A stretch of DNA of 10,245 nt from Candidatus Parcubacteria bacterium (GCA_023142975.1 JAGLIN010000081.1:1-10245); one strand, 5' to 3'; numbered from the stretch's first letter, positions 1-6,320 are shown. The notes: generated by a model not told the origin, from the sequence alone. Numbers and translations are program-made.

Positions 1-350
1 ATTACATCATCCGCTTCAAATCCTTGTTTTTCTACTATAGGTATATTTAATACTTTCACAACCTCTTTTATTTTTGGAATTTGGTTATAAAATTCTTGAT
101 CTGGTTTTTTTCTGCCTGCTTTATACTTGTCATAAATTTTATCGCGAAAAGTTCCGCCGGCGACATCAAAAGCGCAAATCATATAATCCGGTTTTAAATC
201 TTTTATCACTTTCAAAAGCACGGAAGTAAATCCATAAACCGCGTTTACCACTTCGCCCTTTTTGGTCGTCAACGGCGGCAAGGCGTGATACGCCCGATGC
301 ATTAAAGCGTTTCCGTCAATGAGAATTAATTTTTTGGGTTTGTTTAGCAT
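1..350 (-). CDS. polA: DNA polymerase I, N-terminal 5'-3' exonuclease part (runs off left edge)
   Basis: The first 116 residues of a protein starting at the ATG at 350-348 are visible; the rest lies beyond position 1. They match the N-terminus of the PolA 5' nuclease (FEN-like) domain, which removes RNA primers and flaps in lagging-strand synthesis and repair. Visible signatures are LIDGNALMHRAYHALPP (from residue 9), CAFDVAGGTFR (59-69), the basic YKAGRKKP stretch (76-83) and GFEADDV (110-116). Family knowledge makes D12, D62, E112, D114 and D115 the likely metal-binding acidic residues, and all are present. The polymerase domain is out of view, so a stand-alone 5' exonuclease of the same family cannot be excluded. 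The gene follows the coiled-coil gene (stop at 388) by 37 bases on the same strand, so the two are probably co-transcribed. Confidence 0.93.
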   Translation of the reverse strand, partial: MLNKPKKLILIDGNALMHRAYHALPPLTTKKGEVVNAVYGFTSVLLKVIKDLKPDYMICAFDVAGGTFRDKIYDKYKAGRKKPDQEFYNQIPKIKEVVKVLNIPIVEKQGFEADDV

Positions 351-387
351 AAAATAATAATCTTTAATTTCTTTTATTATTTTTTAA

Positions 388-657
388 TCAAAAATCCGAA
401 GTAATTATATCTTTTTTATTTTCATCCGGTTTAACTTTTTCCGTTTCCTGTTTTGTGTCATCTTGTTTTCCAATATAATTTCTAATTATATCCTTATTCT
501 CTTCAATTTTTTCTTCTAATAATTTAATATTCTCTTTTAAATTTTTAATCCCTATCTCTATTTCGCAAAGTGTTTTTTCGTCTTTCATGTCAATTCTTCT
601 TTTTAATTTCTCTTCAAGCTGATTCAATTTTCCGTCAAGATATGTTTTAGTAATCAT
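388..657 (-). CDS. Small charged coiled-coil protein of unknown function
   Basis: This is an 89-residue, very charged protein with no cysteine, signal peptide or membrane segment. Residues about 5-65 are rich in Leu/Ile at heptad-like spacing with Lys/Glu between them (KLNQLEEKLKRRID, LKENIKLLEEKIEEN), which predicts a long helix or coiled coil. The last 20 residues are polar and probably disordered. I do not recognise a named family, and the function is unknown. The ATG at 657-655 begins a frame whose composition is uniform throughout. No clear Shine-Dalgarno precedes it. It lies directly upstream of polA on the same strand and diverges from the 738-1268 gene across an 80-base spacer that holds promoter-like boxes for both directions. 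Confidence 0.7.
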   Translation of the reverse strand: MITKTYLDGKLNQLEEKLKRRIDMKDEKTLCEIEIGIKNLKENIKLLEEKIEENKDIIRNYIGKQDDTKQETEKVKPDENKKDIITSDF

Positions 658-667
658 AAAATTTATT

Positions 668-696
668 TTAATATATTAGTATTGACTATTTTTCAA
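668..696 (-). promoter_or_regulatory. Possible sigma70-type promoter for the coiled-coil gene and polA
   Basis: Reading the minus strand, TTGAAA (plus 691-696) and TATTAA (plus 668-673) are separated by 17 bases, just upstream of the ATG at 657. The -35 matches 5/6 and the -10 matches 4/6. The site overlaps the opposing promoter at 682-709. In such AT-rich DNA this is only suggestive. Confidence 0.35.
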
Positions 697-709
697 AAAT
701 CAATATACT
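682..709 (+). promoter_or_regulatory. Sigma70-type promoter for the three-helix membrane protein
   Basis: TTGACT (682-687) and TATACT (704-709) are separated by 16 bases, each one mismatch from consensus. A start site near 716 would give a short leader of about 25 bases carrying the AGGAGG at 730-735. The spacer contains the small palindrome ATTTTTCAAAAAT (688-700). Confidence 0.55.
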
Positions 710-737
710 GTAAATAACAATTGAATATTAGGAGGAA

Positions 738-1268
738 ATGATGATGTTTGAAAATGTTGGAAATATCAGCTCTTTGATTATAATAGGAGCGGGTATTATT
801 GTGCTTTCTCTTGTTAGATATAAAATAACAAGAAATAAAGCAGAAGGTTTTCTTTTGTCCGGCGTAGGACTTGTATTTCTGGGATATTCCTTTATCGTTC
901 ATTATATAATGATGGACTATATAAATGTTGAGTTTTTATTTTTAGGAGTATTAGATATATTTTTTGCGGTTTTGTTTGGATTAAAAGGAATGTATGAATT
1001 GGGAACAGGAAAGCCGAGAACATTCTTGCTTGCGAACCAAAAATTTAATGTAGTTGGCTCAGTTGTTTTTAAAGTCTACAAACATGTAGAGTGTCATTAT
1101 TTTAGGGCGACGCTTGGAGATGATGAAACAATTAATTTATATGTAATTCCAATTACATACGCAATTCCAATTTCAGAAGAAGAGAATAAATTCTCAAAAG
1201 TCCCCAAAGAAAATTCTCCTTTTAAAACTGACAGTAAAGGAAAAATAACCAAAGATGAAATAAAATGA
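738..1268 (+). CDS. Three-helix membrane protein of unknown function
   Basis: The 176-residue frame begins with three consecutive ATGs (738, 741, 744). A perfect AGGAGG lies at 730-735, so the third ATG (8-base spacing) or the second (5 bases) is the better start; the first leaves only 2 bases. Three hydrophobic segments fall at residues about 10-27, 36-56 and 64-84, followed by a roughly 90-residue soluble tail. The tail contains FKVYKHVECHYFRATLGDDETINLY and ends in a Lys-rich polar stretch. I do not recognise the family. The strong Shine-Dalgarno, nearby promoter and terminator overlapping its stop make it a convincing single-gene transcription unit. It diverges from the coiled-coil gene and converges on tsaE. 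Confidence 0.8.
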   Translation: MMMFENVGNISSLIIIGAGIIVLSLVRYKITRNKAEGFLLSGVGLVFLGYSFIVHYIMMDYINVEFLFLGVLDIFFAVLFGLKGMYELGTGKPRTFLLANQKFNVVGSVVFKVYKHVECHYFRATLGDDETINLYVIPITYAIPISEEENKFSKVPKENSPFKTDSKGKITKDEIK

Positions 1269-1294
1269 TAGCTTAACGAGTTGTCATTTTTTTT
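1265..1294 (+). terminator. Bidirectional intrinsic terminator between the membrane protein gene and tsaE
   Basis: ATGATAGC (1265-1272) pairs with GTTGTCAT (1280-1287), 8 bp including two G-U pairs, around a 7-base loop. Eight T follow on the plus strand (1287-1294). On the minus strand the hairpin is followed by TTTTATTT, so it can also end the tsaE transcript. The stem overlaps the TGA at 1266-1268. Confidence 0.7.
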
Positions 1295-1778
1295 ATTTAT
1301 AAACAAAATTTATTCTTCTCTTATTCTCATCCACAAATTCAAACTCTATATCCAATCTCTTTTTTGGCAAAATCTTTTTCATCTTTTCGGGCCATTCAAT
1401 AACTATAATATTGTTTTCTCCACTTATAATTTCCTCCCATCCCAAATCCAAAATCTCTTGATGATCAGAAACGCGATAACAGTCAAAATGATAGAGAGTA
1501 TATTTTTTTGCACGAGCTGTGTAGAGACGAGGCAGTGCCTTGTCTTTGCGGGTGCTATATTTTTTCATAATCAAAAAAGTTGGACTGTTTACAATTTCTT
1601 TTATTTTTAACTCCTCTGCCAGTCCTTGAGCAAAAGTTGTTTTTCCGCCTCCCAAATCACCATAAAGGCAAATAATATAATTCTTATTTTTATTTAATTT
1701 AAACAATTCTCTAAGCACTTTTTTTGCAAAATCTTTGGTTTCTTTAGCACTTTTTGTTGTTATCTGGTTTTTAGGCAT
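1293..1778 (-). CDS. tsaE: tRNA threonylcarbamoyladenosine biosynthesis ATPase TsaE, with in-frame palindromic insertion
   Basis: TsaE is the P-loop ATPase that works with TsaB and TsaD to make t6A37 on ANN-decoding tRNAs. The 161-residue protein shows the Walker A loop GDLGGGKT (40-47), SPTF (65-68), the family signature YHFDCYR (96-102), LGWEEII (112-118) and VIEWPEK (126-132). Between SPTFLIMKKY and LYHFDCYR it carries about 20 residues where the E. coli homologue has about 7. The extra stretch, about residues 76-91 (RKDKALPRLYTARA), is encoded by an imperfect inverted repeat at 1510-1555. No stop or frameshift results and all motifs remain, so the protein is probably functional. A perfect TATAAT with an upstream TG lies at 1801-1809. 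The gene converges on 738-1268 and shares its terminator. Confidence 0.95.
   Translation of the reverse strand: MPKNQITTKSAKETKDFAKKVLRELFKLNKNKNYIICLYGDLGGGKTTFAQGLAEELKIKEIVNSPTFLIMKKYSTRKDKALPRLYTARAKKYTLYHFDCYRVSDHQEILDLGWEEIISGENNIIVIEWPEKMKKILPKKRLDIEFEFVDENKRRINFVYK
1510..1555. repeat. Palindromic repeat inserted in frame within tsaE
   Basis: The core AGACGAGGCA (1525-1534) pairs with TGCCTTGTCT (1536-1545) around a single G. Pairing continues imperfectly outward to GCAC (1510-1513) and GTGC (1552-1555). It coincides with the extra residues about 76-91 of TsaE. The shape, a short GC-richer palindrome in AT-rich DNA, resembles dispersed MITE-like or RPE-like elements. Only one copy is seen here, so its repeat nature is inferred. 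Confidence 0.6.
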
Positions 1779-1800
1779 AATATAATTTTTATCTATTTTT

Positions 1801-1809
1801 ATTATATCA
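1801..1809 (-). promoter_or_regulatory. Extended -10 promoter for tsaE
   Basis: On the minus strand TGATATAAT is read from plus 1809 to 1801: a perfect TATAAT with the upstream TGN extension, 22 bases before the ATG of tsaE. There is no good -35, but the tandem 8-mer GTTAAAAT x2 (1815-1830) occupies that region. Confidence 0.5.
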
Positions 1810-1842
1810 CTTTTGTTAAAATGTTAAAATGTCCGCTATTTT

Positions 1843-1899
1843 TTGGAGTGAGGGTTTTAGCCCGATTAGTTTATTTTCGGGCTAAAGCCTTTGCTCCAA
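1843..1899. repeat. Palindromic intergenic repeat with GGCTAAAGCC-type arms
   Basis: TTGGAG (1843-1848) pairs with CTCCAA (1894-1899), and GGGTTTTAGCCCG (1852-1864) pairs with CGGGCTAAAGCC (1878-1889). Short mismatched bulges lie between the two paired blocks and the loop is 13 bases. No U-tract follows, so it is not an ordinary terminator. It sits between tsaE and the DHH gene, just upstream of the latter's -35 box, and looks like a dispersed hairpin repeat. Confidence 0.65.
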
Positions 1900-1910
1900 T
1901 AGGCGCGCTC

Positions 1911-1938
1911 TTGACAAGTTTTTTAGATGTGATAAATT
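1911..1938 (+). promoter_or_regulatory. Sigma70-type promoter for the DHH-family gene
   Basis: A perfect TTGACA (1911-1916) is followed after 16 bases by TAAATT (1933-1938; 4/6). The ATG at 1977 is 39 bases further on. The palindromic repeat ends 11 bases before the -35. Confidence 0.5.
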
Positions 1939-1976
1939 GACTAATCAACCTTAATATCTTATTTAAGCTACCAAAA

Positions 1977-3122
1977 ATGGGACTATTGCCGAAAGAACAA
2001 ATAATAGATCAAATCAATAAAAGTGAAACAATTCTGATATGTGTTGGAAAAAATCCAGACGGGGATGCTTTGGGAGCCGCTCTTGGTCTTTGTTTAGTTT
2101 TAAAAAAAATGGGAAAAAAAGCGGACATTGTAAGCCCGACCGCTATTTTGAATAAATATTCTTTCTTGCCTTCCGCGGATACTATAACTCACAAGATTGA
2201 AGGAGTTCGCAATTATATTTTGTCTCTGGATATAGACAAAGAAAGGTTGCATCAATTAAGATACGAAGTTCAAAACAATAAATTGAAAATTTTTATAACG
2301 GCGAAGAATAGTGATTTGGAACAAAAGGATATTATTATTGAATCAGCCAGATTTAAATATGATCTTGTTATGGTTTTGGGAACATCTGATTCGGAAAATT
2401 TGGGAAGCATTTATGATGAAAATTCGGATCTTTTTTATGAAGCGCCAGTAATTAATATTGATAATAATCCATCTAATGAGTATTTTGGAAAAATAAATAT
2501 GGTGGATGTAACAGCGTCTTCAACTTCGGAAATAATATTTAATTTAGTTATTGACCTAAAAGAAGAGCTGATAGACGAGCAAATAGCGACTAATTTATTA
2601 GAAGGAATAATTTTTAAAACAAATAGTTTTCAAAATAAAAACACTACCCCGAAGGCATTTTTAGCTGCAGCCTCTCTCATCGCTAAGGGAGCGAATAAGC
2701 AGGAAATAATAAGATATTTATATAAAACTAAATCAATTTCCACCCTGAAGCTCATGGGAAAGATTATGTCCAATCTTAAATATAATGGAAAGTATAAACT
2801 CGGCTGGTCTATTTTGCCAAATGGAGATGACGATTTTATAAAAACAAATGCTTCTCCAGAAAAATTAAATTTGGCTATCAAAGAACTTGCTGATAGCTCG
2901 CCAGAATTTGACATAGTTCTTTTGATTTATAAAATTAATGGAAAAATAAACGGAATTATAAATTTCCTGGAAAAAATGCAGGTTAATGATTTAGTAAAAT
3001 CGCTAGACGGAAGAGTTGAAGATAATCAAATTATTTTTGATTTTAATGAAACCGAAACAGAATCGGCAGAAAAAAATGTTTTACAGAAAATTAAAGAATG
3101 GACAAATGGAGTAGAGAGGTAA
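1977..3122 (+). CDS. DHH-family phosphoesterase homologue with degenerate metal site
   Basis: The 381-residue protein has the layout of NrnA-like DHH/DHHA1 proteins (nanoRNase/pAp phosphatase): GKNPDGDALGAALGLCLVLKKMGKKA (from 24), VMVLGTSDSENLG (131-143), VINIDNNPSNEYFG (158-171), TSEIIFNL (183-190), then LLEGIIFKTNSFQNKNTTPKAF (from 207) and a C-terminal domain. The catalytic ligands are largely replaced. The His of motif I is G24, the Asp of motif II is G135, the DHH triad is D162-N163-N164 and the Asp of motif IV is K214. Only D28 and D30 of motif I survive. No GGGH substrate-binding motif is seen near the C-terminus. I infer a fold kept for binding or a structural role rather than hydrolysis. 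There is no clear Shine-Dalgarno. It is followed by hairpins and then pilB on the same strand, 158 bases away. Confidence 0.85.
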   Translation: MGLLPKEQIIDQINKSETILICVGKNPDGDALGAALGLCLVLKKMGKKADIVSPTAILNKYSFLPSADTITHKIEGVRNYILSLDIDKERLHQLRYEVQNNKLKIFITAKNSDLEQKDIIIESARFKYDLVMVLGTSDSENLGSIYDENSDLFYEAPVINIDNNPSNEYFGKINMVDVTASSTSEIIFNLVIDLKEELIDEQIATNLLEGIIFKTNSFQNKNTTPKAFLAAASLIAKGANKQEIIRYLYKTKSISTLKLMGKIMSNLKYNGKYKLGWSILPNGDDDFIKTNASPEKLNLAIKELADSSPEFDIVLLIYKINGKINGIINFLEKMQVNDLVKSLDGRVEDNQIIFDFNETETESAEKNVLQKIKEWTNGVER

Positions 3123-3136
3123 AACGAATAAACGAG

Positions 3137-3175
3137 ACAAACAAAAACATATGTTAAAATATGTTTTTTTGTTTG
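3137..3175 (+). terminator. Intrinsic terminator after the DHH-family gene
   Basis: ACATAT (3147-3152) pairs with ATATGT (3159-3164) and six further T follow (3165-3170). The A-rich upstream arm starting at CAAACAAAAA can extend the stem through the T-run to TTTGTTTG. It begins about 15 bases after the stop codon. Confidence 0.6.
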
Positions 3176-3180
3176 CCAAC

Positions 3181-3210
3181 GAAATAGCCAGTCTTGGCTA
3201 CTTTTATTTC
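3181..3210 (+). repeat. Small hairpin, possible second terminator
   Basis: TAGCCA (3185-3190) and TGGCTA (3195-3200) form a 6-bp stem with a GTCT loop, followed by CTTTTATTT. It lies directly after the terminator at 3137-3175 and before the pilB promoter, so it may be a backup terminator. Confidence 0.4.
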
Positions 3211-3217
3211 TACGCTA

Positions 3218-3246
3218 TTTACTTTTGCCTATTTATTTAGTATTAT
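3218..3246 (+). promoter_or_regulatory. Possible promoter for pilB
   Basis: TTTACT (3218-3223; 4/6) and TATTAT (3241-3246; 5/6) are spaced by 17 bases, 34 bases before the pilB ATG. A perfect TATAAT also occurs at 3265-3270, only 10 bases before the ATG, so the exact start is uncertain. Confidence 0.4.
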
Positions 3247-3280
3247 ATAAGCATAGTTTCAAAATATAATTCTAAACATT

Positions 3281-4996
3281 ATGCAAACAGATGATAAAAA
3301 ACGCGCGCGGACAGAAAAAAAAGAGCTGAGAGAAAAAATACAAAAAGAGACGCTAAAGCGTCTTTATCATAAAAGTGAGGAAGAGAAAGCGACAGCAATA
3401 GCCAAGAGATCTAATCTTCCTTACATTGATTTGAGTATGATTCCAATTAATTCAGAAACAGTGAACTCAATTCCAGAAAAAGACGCTCTAAACGCGGAAT
3501 TAGCTGTTATTTATAAAGTCGGGAAAAAACTTCAAATAGCGGTAGTTGATCCAGACAACTATGAAACGAAAAAGCTATTAGAAAAAATAAAAAAAGAAGA
3601 AGGGGCAAATTATAACTTGGTGGTAGTTTCTATGGACGGACTAAAGAGAGCATGGTCAAACTATAACTATGAAACAGTTGCTGAAGTTTTTGAAAGCCAG
3701 GAAATGTCATTAAAAAAAGAGGATCTGACCGAATTTGAAAAGGGAATAAATAATATAATTGAGCTTAAAAAGAGAATTTCAGAAATACATACTACGGAAA
3801 TATTTAATATAATTATTGCTGGAGCCATAAAAACAAAATCAAGTGATGTTCATATTGAGGCTGGTTTTGATTACGTGAGATTAAGATATAGAATTGACGG
3901 AGTGCTTCAGGATATTACTAAGCTACCGAAGAAAACTCACCGCATAATACTTTCCAGAGTAAAGATGCTTTCCAAGATGAAATTAAATGTGAATGATATT
4001 CCTCAGGATGGGCATTTTGATATAAATTTAGAAAACACCACTATAAATGTAAGGTCATCAGTGCTCCCAAGTAATTTTGGAGAAAATGTGGTTTTAAGGA
4101 TTTTATGTGAAAATTCGATAAAAATCCAGCTTGATGGGCTTGGATTTAATCAATATTATTTGGAGAAAGTGGAAGATCAAATTAGTAAGCCAACAGGAAT
4201 GATATTAACTACAGGACCCACAGGCAGCGGAAAAACAACAACGCTATATTCTTTTATCCATCGTTTAAACCAGCCAAGCATAAAAATTATAACCTTAGAG
4301 AATCCGATAGAATATAGAATTGACGGCGTTTCGCAGACCGGAGTTGGAAGGGAGGGCGGACTTAGTTTTATTGACGGACTTAAAGCGGTAGTTAGGCAGG
4401 ACCCAGATGTTATAATGGTTGGAGAAGTAAGAGATCCTGAAACAGCAGAGATTGCTATTCAAGCTGCTTTAACAGGGCATATGGTTTTATCAACATTACA
4501 TACGAATGACGCAGCGGGGGCAATTCCGAGACTCTTACATTTAAAGATTGATAAGCATTTAATAGCGCCTGCGATTAATGCGATTATTGCCCAACGATTA
4601 ATTAGGAAACTTTGTGATCACTGTAAAGAAGAATATGTTCCAGCGCAAGAAACGATAGAAAAAATAAAGGGCATTCTTTCAAAAATTCCTGAAAATAATG
4701 GAATTAAAATTCCGGATAATATAAAAGTTTTATATAGAAGCAAAGGATGTTCAAAATGTAATTTTATCGGATATTCTGGAAGAATCGGAATTTTTGAGAT
4801 TTTTACGATGACGCCAAATATAGAAAAAATCATTTTAGGAAATATATCTTCATCTGGAATTTTGGATGCCGCAAGGCGGGATGGAATGATCAGTATGCAG
4901 GAAGACGGAATCCTCAAAGCGTTGAGCGGTGAAACTTCTCTGGAAGAAATAATCAGAGTGACGGGAGAAATCTTTAAAAAAGTATATAAATCTTAA
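3281..4996 (+). CDS. pilB: Type IV pilus assembly / type II secretion ATPase, PilB/GspE family
   Basis: This cytoplasmic hexameric ATPase drives pilin polymerisation from the inner membrane. The 571-residue length is typical. The N-terminal region has a Lys-rich lead (1-37) and an MshEN-like domain (about 38-130; LPYIDLSMIPIN). The N2 domain spans about 165-290 (SSDVHIEAG at 187-195, LRYRIDGVLQD at 201-211). The ATPase core shows Walker A GPTGSGKT (312-319), the Asp box TLENPIEYRIDG (338-349), Walker B DPDVIMVGEVRD (374-385) and the His box TGHMVLSTLHTNDA (398-411). Two Cys pairs (C445/C448 and C490/C493) form the tetracysteine zinc motif typical of PilB/GspE and argue against PilT. No Shine-Dalgarno is visible. 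No pilM, pilC or pilin gene lies next to it here; the downstream neighbour is a convergent TPR gene. Confidence 0.96.
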   Translation: MQTDDKKRARTEKKELREKIQKETLKRLYHKSEEEKATAIAKRSNLPYIDLSMIPINSETVNSIPEKDALNAELAVIYKVGKKLQIAVVDPDNYETKKLLEKIKKEEGANYNLVVVSMDGLKRAWSNYNYETVAEVFESQEMSLKKEDLTEFEKGINNIIELKKRISEIHTTEIFNIIIAGAIKTKSSDVHIEAGFDYVRLRYRIDGVLQDITKLPKKTHRIILSRVKMLSKMKLNVNDIPQDGHFDINLENTTINVRSSVLPSNFGENVVLRILCENSIKIQLDGLGFNQYYLEKVEDQISKPTGMILTTGPTGSGKTTTLYSFIHRLNQPSIKIITLENPIEYRIDGVSQTGVGREGGLSFIDGLKAVVRQDPDVIMVGEVRDPETAEIAIQAALTGHMVLSTLHTNDAAGAIPRLLHLKIDKHLIAPAINAIIAQRLIRKLCDHCKEEYVPAQETIEKIKGILSKIPENNGIKIPDNIKVLYRSKGCSKCNFIGYSGRIGIFEIFTMTPNIEKIILGNISSSGILDAARRDGMISMQEDGILKALSGETSLEEIIRVTGEIFKKVYKS

Positions 4997-5011
4997 AGCC
5001 TTCTTATTTTT

Positions 5012-5032
5012 TGTCAAGGATGACAGGTTTTT
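5012..5032 (+). terminator. Weak hairpin terminator after pilB
   Basis: TGTCA (5012-5016) pairs with TGACA (5021-5025) across AGGA, followed by GG and five T. It starts 16 bases after the pilB stop and is short, hence low confidence. Two near-identical 10-mers, ACAAGTCAAG and ACAAGTCAAA, follow at about 5037-5056. Confidence 0.35.
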
Positions 5033-5090
5033 ACGGACAAGTCAAGACAAGTCAAAATGAAAATTCTAAAGAATAACTTCCGTGTTTGGT

Positions 5091-6038
5091 TTAGTGTTTC
5101 AATTTTTCATATTTGCTAAAAAATTCTTCAGCTTTTAAATTGTTTTCTATTTTGCTGTAAACGCTTGCAATCCAAAAATAAATCTTTGAATTATTGTTGT
5201 CAAGGTTAAGCGCCTTATTAAAATCAGATAGTGATTTTTTGTAGTCTCCGATTATGAAATTTGATTTTCCTGATATAATCCAAGCATCACGATAGCCTGG
5301 GTTATTTTTTGTTACTCTGCTTATTTTATTAATCGCAAGATATGGTTCGCCAATTTTATTATATAAATCGGCAACTATAGCATCATTATGATTGCTGTTT
5401 TTTTTATCGTCGTAAATTTCAAGAACTTTTTTTATTTCTCTAATTCTTTCCTTGTAATTTTCATCGTCTTTTAAATTTATAAAATAATCATTATAAGAAA
5501 CATCTTTATCTAAATTCAGAAGTCCAAGGTAATATAAAATTTCTGAATCATTATTTTCTAAATCTGAAAGTACTTTAAAAGCCAAATCTAATTCTTGATT
5601 TGCAATAAAACATTTTGCTAATTTCAAATTAAGATTATTATTACTATTTAATTCTATTGCTTGATTGTAACTATCGCTTGATTTATTAAATTCTCTTTTT
5701 GCTAAATAAACATCTCCCAAAAGTTCGTATGCTTTGTAACCATCTCGTTTTTCAGTAATTGCTTCAAGCAATTCATTCTCTGCTTTATCTAATTGCCAGT
5801 GATTATAAAATATTTCAGCTCTTTTTATCTTTGCTTCATAAATTATATTTCTATTCCCATTAATTGCGGCGGCGTATTTATAGTTTTTTAATGCTTTGTT
5901 AAAATTTTCAGTGTCATAAATATCATTTCCTTTGTTCAAGTAGTAGTCAGATGTCGTGATTTGCCATTTGTAAAATAAAAATAGAGATAAAAATATTATC
6001 AGAGTTGCTAAAATAAATTTTCTTTTTTGGGAAGTCAT
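5091..6038 (-). CDS. Membrane-anchored tetratricopeptide-repeat protein
   Basis: The 315-residue protein begins with a short basic stretch (SQKRK) and one hydrophobic segment at residues 8-23. This looks like an uncleaved signal anchor, since no Ala-X-Ala site follows. The rest is helical with TPR-type spacing: units at about 30-63, 68-101, 102-135, 136-168, 219-250, 251-284 and 285-315. Clear examples are AYELLGDVYLAKREFNKSSDSYNQAIEL and SGKSNFIIGDYKKSLSDFNKALNLD (parts). A less regular, Asp/Asn/Lys-rich segment at about 175-218 interrupts the array. TPR domains bind other proteins; the partner cannot be read from sequence. It converges on pilB, and a link to pilus or envelope assembly would be a guess. 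An extended -10 lies at 6045-6053, only 6 bases before the ATG, and no Shine-Dalgarno is present. Confidence 0.9.
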   Translation of the reverse strand: MTSQKRKFILATLIIFLSLFLFYKWQITTSDYYLNKGNDIYDTENFNKALKNYKYAAAINGNRNIIYEAKIKRAEIFYNHWQLDKAENELLEAITEKRDGYKAYELLGDVYLAKREFNKSSDSYNQAIELNSNNNLNLKLAKCFIANQELDLAFKVLSDLENNDSEILYYLGLLNLDKDVSYNDYFINLKDDENYKERIREIKKVLEIYDDKKNSNHNDAIVADLYNKIGEPYLAINKISRVTKNNPGYRDAWIISGKSNFIIGDYKKSLSDFNKALNLDNNNSKIYFWIASVYSKIENNLKAEEFFSKYEKLKH

Positions 6039-6044
6039 ATAAGC

Positions 6045-6053
6045 ATTCTAACA
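6045..6053 (-). promoter_or_regulatory. Extended -10 element immediately before the TPR gene
   Basis: On the minus strand TGTTAGAAT is read from plus 6053 to 6045: a TGN extension plus TAGAAT (5/6). Only 6 bases separate it from the ATG at 6038. Transcription from it would start at or next to the A of the start codon, giving a leaderless mRNA, which agrees with the missing Shine-Dalgarno. Confidence 0.4.
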
Positions 6054-6138
6054 TTTAAATTAAATATTGGACATTAAATATTCAATATTTACTTCGTATT
6101 ATTAGTTTGCAAATAAATTTTGTAAATTTTAATATAAC

Positions 6139-6314
6139 AAAAAAACACCTTCCAATTTGTAGACAGCTAAGTCCTCAGCTTCAGTAAGAATGAGGGTGGA
6201 GAAATTTCCGAGGAATAGACCAGCAAATCCGTGATTGGCACCAGTTCTACCCAAGTCTGAGATAATACCCCCAACTGTCTACAAATTGAAAGATGTTTGG
6301 AAAATTTTACTTAA
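6139..6314 (-). ncRNA. Structured non-coding RNA of about 170 nt with own promoter and terminator (6S-like candidate)
   Basis: The two ends of this minus-strand unit are complementary over 23 bp. Plus 6275-6297 (5' arm) pairs with 6144-6166 (3' arm), every position being Watson-Crick except two G-U pairs. The 3' arm runs directly into seven U (6139-6145), so the closing stem doubles as an intrinsic terminator. A TTGACA-17-TAGACT promoter at 6321-6349 places the 5' end near 6314. Inside, UCUCAG pairs with CUGAGG, and an apical stem of about 7 bp (GCCAAUC with GAUUUGC, one mismatch, ACG loop) is extended by GGGUAGA with UCUAUUCC. No ORF or Shine-Dalgarno is present. Length, closed ends and a large partly unpaired middle suggest 6S RNA, but I cannot align conserved 6S sequence by eye and the uninterrupted closing stem is atypical. 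SRP RNA, tmRNA and RNase P RNA signatures were not found. Confidence 0.72.
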
Positions 6315-6320
6315 CAAAGT

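Noticed and set aside
1281..1610. Plus-strand frame of 109 residues opposite tsaE
   Set aside because: It is the antisense shadow of tsaE, starts inside a terminator T-run, and is unusually rich in Phe, Ser and Asn as expected for antisense AT-rich DNA.
2630..2914. Minus-strand frame of 94 residues inside the DHH gene
   Set aside because: Antisense shadow of a clear protein gene with no start signals.
5037..5056. Direct repeat ACAAGTCAAG / ACAAGTCAAA as an operator
   Set aside because: It lies between two convergent genes with no promoter nearby, so a regulatory role is unlikely.
6139..6314. tmRNA, RNase P RNA or SRP RNA identity for the ncRNA
   Set aside because: No tRNA-like acceptor or resume-codon region, no RNase P core signatures such as GAGGAAAGUC, and no SRP helix 8 motif (GGAA/AGCAG pattern) could be found on either strand.
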